From the NCBI GenBank assembly GCA_007130525.1, contig SLSJ01000174.1, positions 1 to 33,321 on the forward strand: a DNA stretch of 33,321 nucleotides. Direction: 5' to 3'. Both the position numbers and the translations under genes were made by a program. The notes under the pieces are model-generated. The model was not told the DNA's origin, searched no databases, and saw only the letters and a program-made list of their open reading frames with translations. Shown here one piece after another: positions 1-11,026 of this stretch (positions are counted from its first letter, which is position 1; every line of letters begins with the position of its first letter). Source of the DNA: Ectothiorhodospiraceae bacterium (GTDB lineage Bacteria; Pseudomonadota; Gammaproteobacteria; Nitrococcales; Aquisalimonadaceae).

Positions 1-27
1 ATGCAGGGTTAGGGGTGAGCCTGCCCC

Positions 28-112
28 TGTAGGAGCCGAGCCCTCTCGGCGATGTGACAGCGCCAAGCGCCAAGCGCCAGGACCCCATCGGCCAGGGGGC
101 TGGCCTCCTACA
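28..112. repeat. REP/BIME-like imperfect inverted repeat
   Basis: Two 27-bp arms at 28-54 and 86-112 are imperfect inverted repeats, about 22 of 27 positions pairing; both begin with TGTAGGAG read inward. The spacer holds a short tandem repeat of CGCCAAG (61-79). The TGTAGGAGC...GGCTCCTACA pattern resembles REP doublets mobilised by RAYT transposases in Pseudomonas and Xanthomonas. Family membership is from memory; the inverted repeat itself is visible. It lies next to copy 1 of the other repeat family. Confidence 0.6.
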
Positions 113-118
113 TCGGGG

Positions 119-3580
<3,462 letters not shown>

Positions 3581-3581
<1 letters not shown>

Positions 3582-3877
3582 CAACTCTGCCGCCCTGCCG
3601 CGGCCTGATGTTCGGCCGGGGTCATGGCCTGGATAGTCAGGGCATGAATTTCGGTGTCCATCATGGTTCCCAGGGCATCGTAGACGAGGCGGTGCCGCTG
3701 CAGCGGCGACTTGTCACCGAACGCCTCGCTGACCACGAGCACGCGGAAATGGCCCCGGCCGTCGCGGGCGCCCGCATGGCCGATGTGCAGGTGGCTCTCA
3801 TCCTCCAGTTCCAGATGCTCTACGTCCAGGGCGGTACGCAGCCGCTCTTCGATCTGCTCCATGCGCTCCCGGCTCAT
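3581..3877 (-). CDS. bolA: BolA family protein
   Basis: Small 98-residue BolA-type protein. Family members partner with monothiol glutaredoxins in Fe-S cluster handling and, in E. coli, affect morphology and stationary-phase gene control. The full BolA fold is present: an N-terminal helix, the [11 protein letters not shown] strand, [10 protein letters not shown], and the signature RHRLVYDAL near residues 59-67, followed by [14 protein letters not shown]. The ATG overlaps the stop of yciI (ATGA) and its stop overlaps the next start (TGATG), so the three genes are probably translationally coupled. The length and ESHLH segment favour BolA over the shorter IbaG/YrbA branch. Confidence 0.92.
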
Positions 3878-4173
3878 GGCATCACCTTGCGGAACGGCTT
3901 GACCACGACACCTGCATATACGCCGGCCTCGACGTATGGGTCGGCGTTGGCCCAGGCTTCGGCCTCGGCGAGGGAATCGAATTCGGCAATCACCAGGCTG
4001 CCGTGAAAACCGGCCTCGCCCGGGTCCTCGCTATCCACCGCCGGGAACGGCCCGGCCACCAGCAGGCGGCCGTCCGCCTGCAGCGCCCGCAGCCGGTCCA
4101 GGTGAGCGGAGCGCGCCTGCTTGCGCAGTGGCAGACTGTCCTCAACGTCTTCCGAAATAATCGCGTAGTACAT
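3874..4173 (-). CDS. yciI: YciI family protein
   Basis: Small (99 aa) ferredoxin-like-fold protein of the YCII family. The fold resembles muconolactone isomerase, but the cellular substrate is unknown. The family His-Asp pair is in the AHLDRLRAL and [15 protein letters not shown] segments, and the C-terminal [18 protein letters not shown] matches the E. coli protein closely. The ATG at 4173 gives MYYAII, aligned with the E. coli start. An ATG at 4185 sits only two bases after AGGAG, too close for a good ribosome site, though it cannot be excluded. First gene of the yciI-bolA-parvulin unit and divergent from yciO. Confidence 0.92.
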   Translation of the reverse strand: MYYAIISEDVEDSLPLRKQARSAHLDRLRALQADGRLLVAGPFPAVDSEDPGEAGFHGSLVIAEFDSLAEAEAWANADPYVEAGVYAGVVVKPFRKVMP

Positions 4174-4253
4174 GGTCGATGCCATCACTCCTGTGCGAGA
4201 CTGCATGTTCGGATTGGCGTCCCGGGCGCGCCGCGGGCGCGACTTCCGGCTGC

Positions 4254-4265
4254 CTCCGGCCGGAG
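4254..4265. promoter_or_regulatory. 12-bp perfect palindrome in the yciI/yciO divergent gap
   Basis: CTCCGGCCGGAG reads the same on both strands. It lies in the 181-base gap between the divergent yciI and yciO genes, about 80 bases from yciI and 90 from yciO, a position compatible with an operator or a small cruciform. GGTTTCGAACC, a second palindrome, lies downstream near 4298. In GC-rich DNA such palindromes also arise by chance, and no regulator can be named. Confidence 0.25.
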
Positions 4266-4354
4266 CCGACTTTAGCATACCGTTGCCGGTGACCGGTTTC
4301 GAACCTCCGAATCCGTGGTTGCCGGGCCGGGTGGTGACAGGGGGTGCCGTCTGC

Positions 4355-4978
4355 ATGACACAGTATTTTGAGATCCATCCGGTGACCCCACAGTTGCGTT
4401 TGCTGAGGCAGGCGGTTCGTATCATTCGCGACGGCGGAGTCGTGGTCTACCCCACGGACACGACCTACGCCCTGGGCTGCGGCATGGGGGAGAAGGCGGC
4501 GATCGAGCGGATCCGCCAGATACGACAACTGGACAAGGGACACAACTTCACCCTCGCCTGTCGGGACCTTGCCGACATCGGCACCTATGCGCGCATCGAG
4601 AAAACCGCATATCGTCTGATCAAGGCGTTTACACCCGGCCCCTATACGTTCGTGCTGCGCGCCACGTCCGAAGTTCCGCGACGGCTGCAACATCCGAAGC
4701 GCAAGACCATCGGCATCCGTGTGCCGGACCATGCGATTGTCCGCGGCTTGCTGGAGGAACTCGGCGAACCGCTGATGACGACCAGTCTGCTGCTCCCGGG
4801 GCAGGACATCCCGTTCACGGAGGCAGCGGACATCCGCGCCCGGCTCGAGGGACAGGTGGATCTCATCATCGACGGTGGCGCCTGCGGGCTGGAGCCGTCC
4901 AGCGTGGTGGATCTCTATGACGGCGTGCCGGTGGTGCTGCGCAAGGGCGCCGGCGACGTGACCGTGTTCGCGGAGTGA
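4355..4978 (+). CDS. yciO: YciO, Sua5/YrdC-like L-threonylcarbamoyladenylate synthase family
   Basis: A 207-residue single-domain Sua5/YciO/YrdC protein. The family makes threonylcarbamoyl-AMP for the t6A37 tRNA modification; the YciO branch is of debated activity. Family marks are [47 protein letters not shown] and TSLLLPG. The whole length follows E. coli YciO rather than TsaC. The ATG at 4355 is chosen because it gives the family N-terminus; the frame stays open for another 61 codons upstream, but that stretch resembles nothing. Neighbourhood with yciI and trpS is common in gammaproteobacteria. Confidence 0.92.
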   Translation: MTQYFEIHPVTPQLRLLRQAVRIIRDGGVVVYPTDTTYALGCGMGEKAAIERIRQIRQLDKGHNFTLACRDLADIGTYARIEKTAYRLIKAFTPGPYTFVLRATSEVPRRLQHPKRKTIGIRVPDHAIVRGLLEELGEPLMTTSLLLPGQDIPFTEAADIRARLEGQVDLIIDGGACGLEPSSVVDLYDGVPVVLRKGAGDVTVFAE

Positions 4979-5063
4979 CCGCTGTCCGATTTCTGCCGAT
5001 TCGGCTGTTCTGGGTTATCATCGGCCGCCATATTGCATCGGCGATTGCTTGAGGAGAGCGTCT

Positions 5064-6281
5064 TTGAGTTCGATAGGGTCACGTCAAAGCCGTGTGTTGT
5101 CGGGCATGCGTCCCACCGGTCGTCTGCATCTGGGGCACTACCACGGTGTTCTTAAGAACTGGCTCAGGCTGCAGCAGGAACACGAGTGTTTTTTCTTCGT
5201 CGCCGACTGGCATGCCTTGACCACTCACTACGATGAGCGGGAGATCATTGCCGACAATGTCTGGGAGATGCTGATCGACTGGCTCGCCTGCGGCGTCAAT
5301 CCCGGCCTTGCCCGCGTCTTCATCCAGTCACGCGTGCCCGAGCACGCGGAACTTCACCTGCTGCTCTCCATGATTACGCCGCTGGGCTGGCTCGAGCGTG
5401 TGCCGACCTACAAGGACCAGCAGGAGAGGCTGCGGGAAAAGGATCTCGCCACGTACGGGTTTCTGGGCTATCCGGTGCTGCAATCCGCCGACATTCTCAT
5501 TTACCGTGCCACCTCGGTGCCCGTAGGCGAAGACCAGGTGGCCCATGTGGAGATCACCCGCGAAATCGCCCGGCGGTTCAACCACATGTTCGGCCGTGAG
5601 CCGGATTTCGGGGACAAGGCCCGGGATGCGGCACGCAAGATGGGCAAGAAGAACAACCGCATGTACATGGATCTGCGCCGCAAGTACCAGGAGCAGGGGG
5701 ATCAGGAAGCGCTGGAGGTGGCGAAGGCGCTGGTCGAGGGCCAGCAGAACATTACCCTGGCGGACCGGGAACGGCTGCTTGGCTACCTGGACGGCAGCGG
5801 CGTGGTGATACTGCCGGAACCGCAGGTGCTGCTGACACCGGCCGCGAGGATGCCGGGTCTCGACGGTCAGAAGATGTCCAAGTCTTACGGCAACACCATC
5901 GCCTTGCGCGAGGAACCCGCAGAGGTGGAGAGAAAGATCCGCACCATGCCCACCGATCCGGCCAGGGTCCGGCGCAATGATCCGGGCAACCCGGAAAAGT
6001 GCCCGGTCTGGGAATTTCACAAGATCTATTCCGATCAGGAGACCCGCGACTGGGTCTGGGAAGGGTGCACCACCGCCGGCATTGGATGCCTGGACTGCAA
6101 GAGGCCCGTGATCGAGGCCGTGCAGGCCGAATTGCGGCCCATCCGCGAGCGTGCCCGCGAATACGAACGCGATCCGGAAGCGGTGCGCAGTATAGTTGCC
6201 GACGGCGTCGAGGCGGCGCGCTCCGCGGCCCGGGACACCATGGAGGAGGTGCGTCGGGTCATGGGGCTCGAGTACCGTTGA
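5064..6281 (+). CDS. trpS: tryptophanyl-tRNA synthetase
   Basis: Charges tRNA-Trp in the cytoplasm; class I synthetase. The HIGH motif is HLGH at residues 22-25 and the KMSKS loop is at 270-274. The protein is 405 residues, longer than the ~335 of E. coli TrpS, with extra segments around residues 188-235 and near the C-terminus (ETRDWVWEGCTTAGIGCLDCKRP). This longer type is common in proteobacteria outside the enterics. The start is TTG at 5064, seven bases after GAGGAG (5051-5056). The other in-frame TTG (5049) has the Shine-Dalgarno inside its own reading frame. Only 16 bases separate its stop from the scpA start, so the two are likely co-transcribed. Confidence 0.95.
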   Translation: MSSIGSRQSRVLSGMRPTGRLHLGHYHGVLKNWLRLQQEHECFFFVADWHALTTHYDEREIIADNVWEMLIDWLACGVNPGLARVFIQSRVPEHAELHLLLSMITPLGWLERVPTYKDQQERLREKDLATYGFLGYPVLQSADILIYRATSVPVGEDQVAHVEITREIARRFNHMFGREPDFGDKARDAARKMGKKNNRMYMDLRRKYQEQGDQEALEVAKALVEGQQNITLADRERLLGYLDGSGVVILPEPQVLLTPAARMPGLDGQKMSKSYGNTIALREEPAEVERKIRTMPTDPARVRRNDPGNPEKCPVWEFHKIYSDQETRDWVWEGCTTAGIGCLDCKRPVIEAVQAELRPIRERAREYERDPEAVRSIVADGVEAARSAARDTMEEVRRVMGLEYR

Positions 6282-6297
6282 CGGGATGGAGGAAGCG

Positions 6298-7119
6298 GTG
6301 AACGAGCAGCTCACAGCCGAAAGGATGACGCCGGAGGAAGCCGTTGCGGTGACGTCCACGGTCAGGGTGCGCGGTGAGCGGCTGACGGAGTTGCCGCGCG
6401 ATCTCTACATACCGCCGGATGCCCTGGAAGTCTTCCTGGAAGCCTTCGAGGGCCCTCTCGATCTCCTGCTCTACCTGATCCGCAGGCAGAATCTCGATGT
6501 TCGGGATATCCCGATTGCCTCGATCACACGACAGTACATGGAGTATGTGGAGTTGATGAAGGATCTGCGGCTGGAACTCGCCGCCGAGTACCTGGTGATG
6601 GCCGCGGTGCTGGCGGAAATCAAGTCGCGCATATTGCTGCCCCGGCCGGTGCAGGCCGAGGAGGAGGACGAGGATCCCCGCGCCGAACTGGTCCGCCGCC
6701 TGCAGGAATACGAACGCTACAAGACGGCCGCCGAGAACATGGACTCCCTGCCGCGGATGGGGCGCGACCTGTTCGGCGCATCCGCATGTTCCCGCGGCAT
6801 GGAGGCCGGACGGCGGGAGCCGGAGGTCAGCCTGCAGGAACTGCTGGCGGCACTGGCCGACGTCATGGCCCGCGCCGAAATGTTCTCTCATCATCACGTT
6901 CAGCGGGAGACGCTGTCCGTGCGGGAGCGGATGAGCCAGACACTCGAACGACTCAGCGCCGATTCCTTCACCCAGTTCCACGACCTGCTTCGGCCCGAGG
7001 AGGGCAGACGCGGCATCGTGGTCAGCTTCCTGGCTCTGCTGGAACTGATCAAGGAGGCGCTGGTGGAACTGGTTCAGTCCGAGCCGTTCGCTCCAATCTA
7101 TGTGCGGGCCCGGGCGTAA
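6298..7119 (+). CDS. scpA: segregation and condensation protein A
   Basis: Kleisin subunit of the SMC-ScpA-ScpB condensin, which organises and helps separate replicated chromosomes. The hallmark FEGPLDLLLYLI is at about residues 50-61, followed by DIPIASITRQYMEYV and the AAEYLVMAAVLAEIKSRILLP helix. A C-terminal winged-helix region binds the SMC head. Length 273 aa. GTG at 6298 is preferred because GGAGG lies five bases upstream; the ATG at 6286 starts inside that ribosome site. Followed by scpB after 100 bases. No smc gene is in the window. Confidence 0.94.
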   Translation: MNEQLTAERMTPEEAVAVTSTVRVRGERLTELPRDLYIPPDALEVFLEAFEGPLDLLLYLIRRQNLDVRDIPIASITRQYMEYVELMKDLRLELAAEYLVMAAVLAEIKSRILLPRPVQAEEEDEDPRAELVRRLQEYERYKTAAENMDSLPRMGRDLFGASACSRGMEAGRREPEVSLQELLAALADVMARAEMFSHHHVQRETLSVRERMSQTLERLSADSFTQFHDLLRPEEGRRGIVVSFLALLELIKEALVELVQSEPFAPIYVRARA

Positions 7120-7219
7120 TGAGCGCGCAATCTCCGGCGTACCGCGCCTAACGTTTCAACGCCGGGCCAGGAGGACTCCGATTCTTGCGGATTTTGCATT
7201 CAACCCCGGACCTTGAACG

Positions 7220-7852
7220 TTGAACGATTCTCCACCGCTCAAGCATATCCTCGAAGCGGCGCTCCTCGCCGCCGGCGGGCCGTTGTCCCTGGATCACATG
7301 CAGACGCTGTTCGCGCCCGGTAGCGTGCCGGACAAGACGGCGCTGCGCGGCGCGCTGGCGCAGTTGCAGCAGGATTACCACGGGCGTGGTGTGGAACTGG
7401 TGGAGGTGGGTGGCGGCTGGCGAATCCAGGTCCCGGCGTCGATGGCTCCGTGGGTGTCCAGGCTCTGGGAGGAGAAGCCGGGTCGGTACTCGAGGGCGCT
7501 GCTGGAGACACTGGCCATTATCGCCTACCGGCAGCCCGTGACCCGGGGGGAAATCGAGGAGATCCGCGGGGTAAGCGTCAGCACCTCGATCATGCGCACC
7601 CTCCAGGAACGAGGCTGGGTCCGGACTCTCGGGCATCGCGACGTGCCGGGTCGGCCGGCCATGTACGGGACTACCCGGGCCTTCCTCGATCACTTCAATC
7701 TCAAGAGCCTGGACCAGTTGCCGTCGCTGGCCGAACTGCGTGACCTGGACGAGATTCACCCGGAACTCGACCTGAAGTTTCCGGAGGACGCGGCGCCGGA
7801 GGCGAAGTCTCCGGACGGTGCCGTCATCGGCGAAGATCCCCAGGAGCGCTGA
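7220..7852 (+). CDS. scpB: segregation and condensation protein B
   Basis: Winged-helix partner of ScpA in the SMC condensin. Family marks are LKHILEAALLAAGGPLS at the N-terminus, YSRALLETLAIIAYRQPVTRGEIEEIRGVS in the middle, and GRPAMYGTTRAFLDHFNLKSLDQLPSL toward the end. Length 210 aa with an acidic, variable tail. The start must be the TTG at 7220: an in-frame stop lies at 7214-7216 and the next Met is well inside the first domain. The ribosome site is weak. The 100 bases between scpA and scpB hold no recognisable signal. Confidence 0.94.
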   Translation: MNDSPPLKHILEAALLAAGGPLSLDHMQTLFAPGSVPDKTALRGALAQLQQDYHGRGVELVEVGGGWRIQVPASMAPWVSRLWEEKPGRYSRALLETLAIIAYRQPVTRGEIEEIRGVSVSTSIMRTLQERGWVRTLGHRDVPGRPAMYGTTRAFLDHFNLKSLDQLPSLAELRDLDEIHPELDLKFPEDAAPEAKSPDGAVIGEDPQER

Positions 7853-7941
7853 GTACTGTCGTGGGGGCAACCGGGTCGCTTCCCCGCCGTCGCGCTGCCC
7901 GGCTTGTGCCCATGGCAGGCGCGCTGTGGAATCGGAACGGG

Positions 7942-7947
7942 TACAAT
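7942..7947 (+). promoter_or_regulatory. possible -10 box upstream of rluB
   Basis: TACAAT (five of six to TATAAT) lies in the 146-base scpB-rluB gap, about 52 bases before the rluB ATG. No convincing -35 is seen at 16-18 bases, so rluB may instead be read from the scp promoter. Listed as a weak candidate. Confidence 0.25.
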
Positions 7948-7998
7948 GCGACCTGACCTCTCAGGCGGAGCTGCGCGAATCTCCCAGTGTCATTCCAA

Positions 7999-8841
7999 AT
8001 GGACGAAAAGCTTCAGAAGGTTCTTGCCCGAGCCGGTTACGGGTCCCGCCGCCAGATCGAACAGTGGATCGCGGAGGGACGCGTGCAGGTCAACGGCGAG
8101 CCGGCGCGCCTGGGTGACCGGGTCACCGGCACCGAGCGGATACGCTGCAACGGGCGGCTGGTGCCCCGGGAGAAGCTTGCGGGCAGCCAGCGCAAGGTAC
8201 TCATGTATCACAAGCCGGTGGGCGAAATGAGCACGCGGCACGATCCGGAAGGCCGCACTACGGTATTCAACGCCCTGCCCGGGCTCGGCTCCGGTCGCTG
8301 GATCAGCATCGGCCGGCTGGATCTCAATACCCTGGGTCTGCTGCTGTTCACCAACGATGGCGAACTTGCCAATGCGCTGATGCATCCTTCCCGGGCGGTG
8401 GAACGCGAGTATGCCGTGCGCGTGTTCGGCGAGGTCGACCAGGCCATGCTGCAGCGGCTGCAGACCGGTGTGGAACTGGAGGACGGCACCGCAGCCTTCG
8501 ACTCCGTGGTCGCCGGGGGTGGCGATCGCGAAGGCGGTAATCAATGGTTTCACGTGGTGCTTCGCGAGGGGCGTCGCCGCGAGGTACGCCGATTGTGGGA
8601 GTCCCAGGGTGTGCAGGTCAGTCGCCTGATCCGGGTACGCTACGGCCCCATCAGGCTGCCCAGGGACCTGCCCCGGGGCAAATGGCGGTTTCTCAAACCC
8701 GAGCAGGTGGACGCGCTGGCCCGTGCGGCCGGATTGGCCGAGGCGTCCCGACCGGAGCCGTCCCTGCACCGGCACACGCGGGCGCGGGGCAAGGCGAGGG
8801 CGGGGCGCAAGCCGGGCGCCGGGAAGGTCAGGAAGGCATGA
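7999..8841 (+). CDS. rluB: 23S rRNA pseudouridine(2605) synthase
   Basis: Isomerises a uridine of 23S rRNA (U2605 in E. coli numbering) to pseudouridine during 50S assembly. An S4 RNA-binding domain ([19 protein letters not shown], residues 3-60) is followed by the RsuA-type catalytic domain with the active Asp in [18 protein letters not shown] (Asp108). The C-terminal ~40 residues are Arg/Lys/Ala rich, as is usual in this branch. ATG 7999 gives 280 aa; a GTG at 7987 is possible. Following scpB is typical for RluB and supports it over RluE/RluF. The stop overlaps the start of the next gene. Confidence 0.92.
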   Translation: MDEKLQKVLARAGYGSRRQIEQWIAEGRVQVNGEPARLGDRVTGTERIRCNGRLVPREKLAGSQRKVLMYHKPVGEMSTRHDPEGRTTVFNALPGLGSGRWISIGRLDLNTLGLLLFTNDGELANALMHPSRAVEREYAVRVFGEVDQAMLQRLQTGVELEDGTAAFDSVVAGGGDREGGNQWFHVVLREGRRREVRRLWESQGVQVSRLIRVRYGPIRLPRDLPRGKWRFLKPEQVDALARAAGLAEASRPEPSLHRHTRARGKARAGRKPGAGKVRKA

Positions 8842-9557
8842 TGTCGCGGCCGGCGCCACGGGCGCGGGAACGAACACCGGACACCGAGCGTCGAACCATG
8901 TCCCGGGTCGATCTCCAGAGCATCTATCGCGAACTGCTGGACTGGTGCGGCCCCCGGCACTGGTGGCCCGCGGAGCACGGTTTCGAGGTCGTCGTGGGCG
9001 CGGTTCTTACCCAGAATACGGCCTGGGGCAATGTCGAAAAGGCGCTGGATCGGCTTCGTGACCGGGATCTGCTGGATCCGGCCGCCATGCTGGCCGAAAG
9101 TCACGAGGGCCTGGCCGAAGCCATTCGTCCGGCCGGCTACTACAACCTCAAGGCAAAGCGGCTACGAAACCTGGTTTCCACCCTGCACGCCGATGGCGGA
9201 CTGTCGGCATGGGACGGCATGGCCACACCGCGGTTGCGCGAGCGGCTGCTCGCTGTCAATGGGGTCGGCGAGGAGACGGCCGACTCGATTCTGCTGTATG
9301 TCTTCCGCCGGCCCGTATTCGTGATAGACGCCTATACCCGGCGCGTCTTCGGGAGGCTCGGTCTGGTTCGCGGTGATGAGCCCTATCGCGCGCTCGCTGA
9401 CATGTTCGAGAGCGAACTGGGCCCGGACGAAGCGCTCTACAACGAATACCATGCGCTGATCGTGGCCCTGGGAAATCGCGTGTGCCGGCCGAAACCGTTC
9501 TGCGGGCGCTGTCCGCTCGCGCACTGCTGCGACTGGATCAGGAACGCATCCTCCTGA
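8838..9557 (+). CDS. endonuclease III-related HhH-GPD DNA glycosylase
   Basis: Base-excision repair glycosylase related to endonuclease III, most like the COG2231 group that includes Helicobacter MagIII. The HhH motif [10 protein letters not shown] (141-150) and the catalytic Asp in [14 protein letters not shown] (Asp164) are present. The residue where E. coli Nth has its Schiff-base Lys120 is Glu146, so it is probably a monofunctional glycosylase without lyase activity. A C-terminal cysteine cluster (Cys216, 222, 225 and 230/231) suggests a 4Fe-4S cluster with C-x5-C-x2-C-x4/5-C spacing. Start: ATG 8838 or 8841 behind AGGAAGG, overlapping the rluB stop; ATG 8898 lacks a ribosome site. About 239 aa. 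Substrate cannot be told from sequence. Confidence 0.87.
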   Translation: MMSRPAPRARERTPDTERRTMSRVDLQSIYRELLDWCGPRHWWPAEHGFEVVVGAVLTQNTAWGNVEKALDRLRDRDLLDPAAMLAESHEGLAEAIRPAGYYNLKAKRLRNLVSTLHADGGLSAWDGMATPRLRERLLAVNGVGEETADSILLYVFRRPVFVIDAYTRRVFGRLGLVRGDEPYRALADMFESELGPDEALYNEYHALIVALGNRVCRPKPFCGRCPLAHCCDWIRNASS

Positions 9558-9601
9558 CCCCGGTGAACGGCGCCCCCGGGGCGCGCAGGAGCCCAAAAGC
9601 A

Positions 9602-9625
9602 AACGCCCCGTCGATACGGGGCGTT
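9602..9625 (-). terminator. intrinsic terminator of the minus-strand cluster
   Basis: A perfect 10-bp stem (AACGCCCCGT / ACGGGGCGTT) with a 4-base loop. On the minus strand it is followed by TTGCTTTTGG, a broken T-tract. It begins 32 bases past the stop of the minus-strand gene ending at 9657 and 45 bases past the plus-strand glycosylase stop, so it may work in both directions, but the T-rich side favours the minus strand. Confidence 0.75.
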
Positions 9626-9656
9626 GGTTGGCGCGTTTCGATGTGTTGCCGGCGCT

Positions 9657-10109
9657 TCAGCGACCTCTTCCGTTGACTTCCTTGCCCTGGACACTGTGGC
9701 GGATGCGGACCACGGATTTTTCCAGTTCCGGCGGCACTTCCAGCGAAGAGTCCAGCATGATGACCAGCCGGCGCACCTGGTCGTCGCGGTCGAGTATGCG
9801 CGCCAGGGCTTTCTGGATGCTGGGTTTCTGCAGGGAAGGTCCCATGTCCCGCAGCAGATAGATGCCGTAGTGCCTGCTGGCGGCAATGTAACTGAGCGCA
9901 TCGCCGATGGTGCGGGTCTGGGGTATGAAGATCCGCTCCGTGCCCAGCCTGTACAGACCGTCGTCCTGTGACCAGCCGTAGACCGCCTTCCCTGTGGTCA
10001 GGGTCAGGTGCTTGAAGACATCGAAAAGGCGCTCCGGCTGCTCGGTTTCCAGGGCCGCGAGCCGGAAATCGGATTCGATCACGTTGGAAAGACTTAGGCT
10101 GTCGACCAT
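9657..10109 (-). CDS. small protein resembling the N-terminal domain of Ycf46-type ATPases
   Basis: A 150-residue cytoplasmic protein with no signal peptide or membrane segment. Its pattern (FRLAALETEQPERLFDVFKHL, KAVYGWSQDDGL, then GIYLLRDMGPSLQ and IMLDSSLEVPPELEKSVV) resembles the region before the AAA+ domain in Ycf46-like ATPases, where a degenerate Rossmann/P-loop-like fold ends in a VPPELEK-type segment. Here the protein stops just after that point, so no Walker A or B motif exists. The homology is my recognition, not a search result. Start ATG 10109 is the first ATG (an upstream in-frame TTG lacks a ribosome site). A CRP-like site lies upstream and a terminator downstream, so it is probably transcribed alone. 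Function unknown. Confidence 0.72.
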   Translation of the reverse strand: MVDSLSLSNVIESDFRLAALETEQPERLFDVFKHLTLTTGKAVYGWSQDDGLYRLGTERIFIPQTRTIGDALSYIAASRHYGIYLLRDMGPSLQKPSIQKALARILDRDDQVRRLVIMLDSSLEVPPELEKSVVRIRHSVQGKEVNGRGR

Positions 10110-10130
10110 AACTTGATATCCCGGAATGTT

Positions 10131-10160
10131 ATTGTGTCGGCTGCGTTGCCCACGCCTCAA
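10131..10160 (-). promoter_or_regulatory. candidate promoter for the Ycf46-N-like gene
   Basis: On the minus strand TTGAGG (10155-10160) and CACAAT (10131-10136) are separated by 18 bases, each matching four of six consensus positions. Predicted transcription starts near 10124, about 15 bases before the ATG. The CRP-like site at 10188-10203 would be centred near -71, a usual activating position. Confidence 0.35.
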
Positions 10161-10187
10161 ACACTAGGCGGCGCGGGGGCGAGGTGC

Positions 10188-10203
10188 CGTGATACAGGTC
10201 ACA
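10188..10203. promoter_or_regulatory. CRP/Vfr-like binding site
   Basis: CGTGATACAGGTCACA: half-sites CGTGA and TCACA separated by six bases, one mismatch from the TGTGA-N6-TCACA consensus of the CRP family. It lies in the 119-base non-coding gap between the SDR stop and the start of the Ycf46-N-like gene, the only unit it could plausibly serve. Whether this organism has a CRP or Vfr protein cannot be seen here. Confidence 0.45.
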
Positions 10204-10228
10204 GTGCGACCGTGCCTGGGTCACGGCT

Positions 10229-11023
10229 TCAGCCGGAGTTCTCAAGTGCGAGTCGCCGTCCATGCAGTCCGGCTCCGGTAGGCCCGATCATATACAGATA
10301 GCATGGCACCAGGTCCCTTGCCTGTCGTAGTGTACCCGGATTTTCAGCGGGGTAGGCCTGTTTTCGCATGGCCGTGTTCACCGGCCCCGGGTCAAAGCTG
10401 TTCACCCGAATGCTGCTGTCCGCACCGAGTTCGGCGGCCAGGGTTTCCATCATGATCTCCAGCGCCCCGTTGGCTACCCCGTAGGCGCCCCAGAAGGCAT
10501 GGCCGCGACGGCCGGTGCGATCGCTGGTGAATATGATCCGGGCGTCATCGGATCGTGCCAGCAACGGCATGCAGGCCTGGGTCAACAGCAGCGGCGCGTT
10601 GATATTGACGTGCAGGGTTCGGGCCCAGATTTCCGGGTCATAATGTTGAAGCGGTGCGAGTTTGCCCAGCATCGCAGCGTTGTGAACCAGCGCGTCCAGA
10701 CGTCCGAACTGCTGATGCAGCGCCGTCGACAGTTCCATGAACTCAGCGGGACCGACGCCTTCCAGGTTCATGGGGTGGATGACCGGTTCGGCAGCGCCCG
10801 CCTCGGTGATCTCGTCATAGAGCGTTTCCAGGCGTTTCAGGTTCTTGTCCAGCAGAATCACCGTGGCTCCGGCTTCGGCGCAGCCGGCCGAGACGGCACG
10901 GCCAATGCCGTTGGCCGCTCCCGTGATCAGCACGATCCGGCCGGCAAGGCTGTCCGGTGGTGGCTGGTAATCCAGCGGTACGGTCGCCGGCTGACCGAGT
11001 TCGGTGAATTCGTCTTTGCTCAT
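10229..11023 (-). CDS. yciK: YciK-type SDR family protein, catalytic Lys replaced
   Basis: A 264-residue short-chain dehydrogenase/reductase fold. The cofactor-binding TGAANGIG is at residues 34-41, HNAAM at 114-118, Ser at about 167, and Tyr181 in the active-site motif. The motif reads YGVAN, so the usual catalytic Lys is Asn185. The C-terminal segment DLVPCYLYMIGPTGAGLHGR matches the YciK subgroup, whose physiological substrate is unknown. It follows ubiG and the HAD phosphatase at the same strand position as in Pseudomonas, with two genes inserted between. The ATG is preceded by CAGGA and lies three bases after the previous stop. Loss of the Lys suggests reduced or altered catalysis. Confidence 0.85.
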   Translation of the reverse strand: MSKDEFTELGQPATVPLDYQPPPDSLAGRIVLITGAANGIGRAVSAGCAEAGATVILLDKNLKRLETLYDEITEAGAAEPVIHPMNLEGVGPAEFMELSTALHQQFGRLDALVHNAAMLGKLAPLQHYDPEIWARTLHVNINAPLLLTQACMPLLARSDDARIIFTSDRTGRRGHAFWGAYGVANGALEIMMETLAAELGADSSIRVNSFDPGPVNTAMRKQAYPAENPGTLRQARDLVPCYLYMIGPTGAGLHGRRLALENSG

Positions 11024-11026
11024 GGC

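Noticed and set aside
4298-4316. tRNA T-arm-like GGTTTCGAACC sequence
   Set aside because: No acceptor, D or anticodon arms could be placed around it; it is just an 11-bp palindrome.
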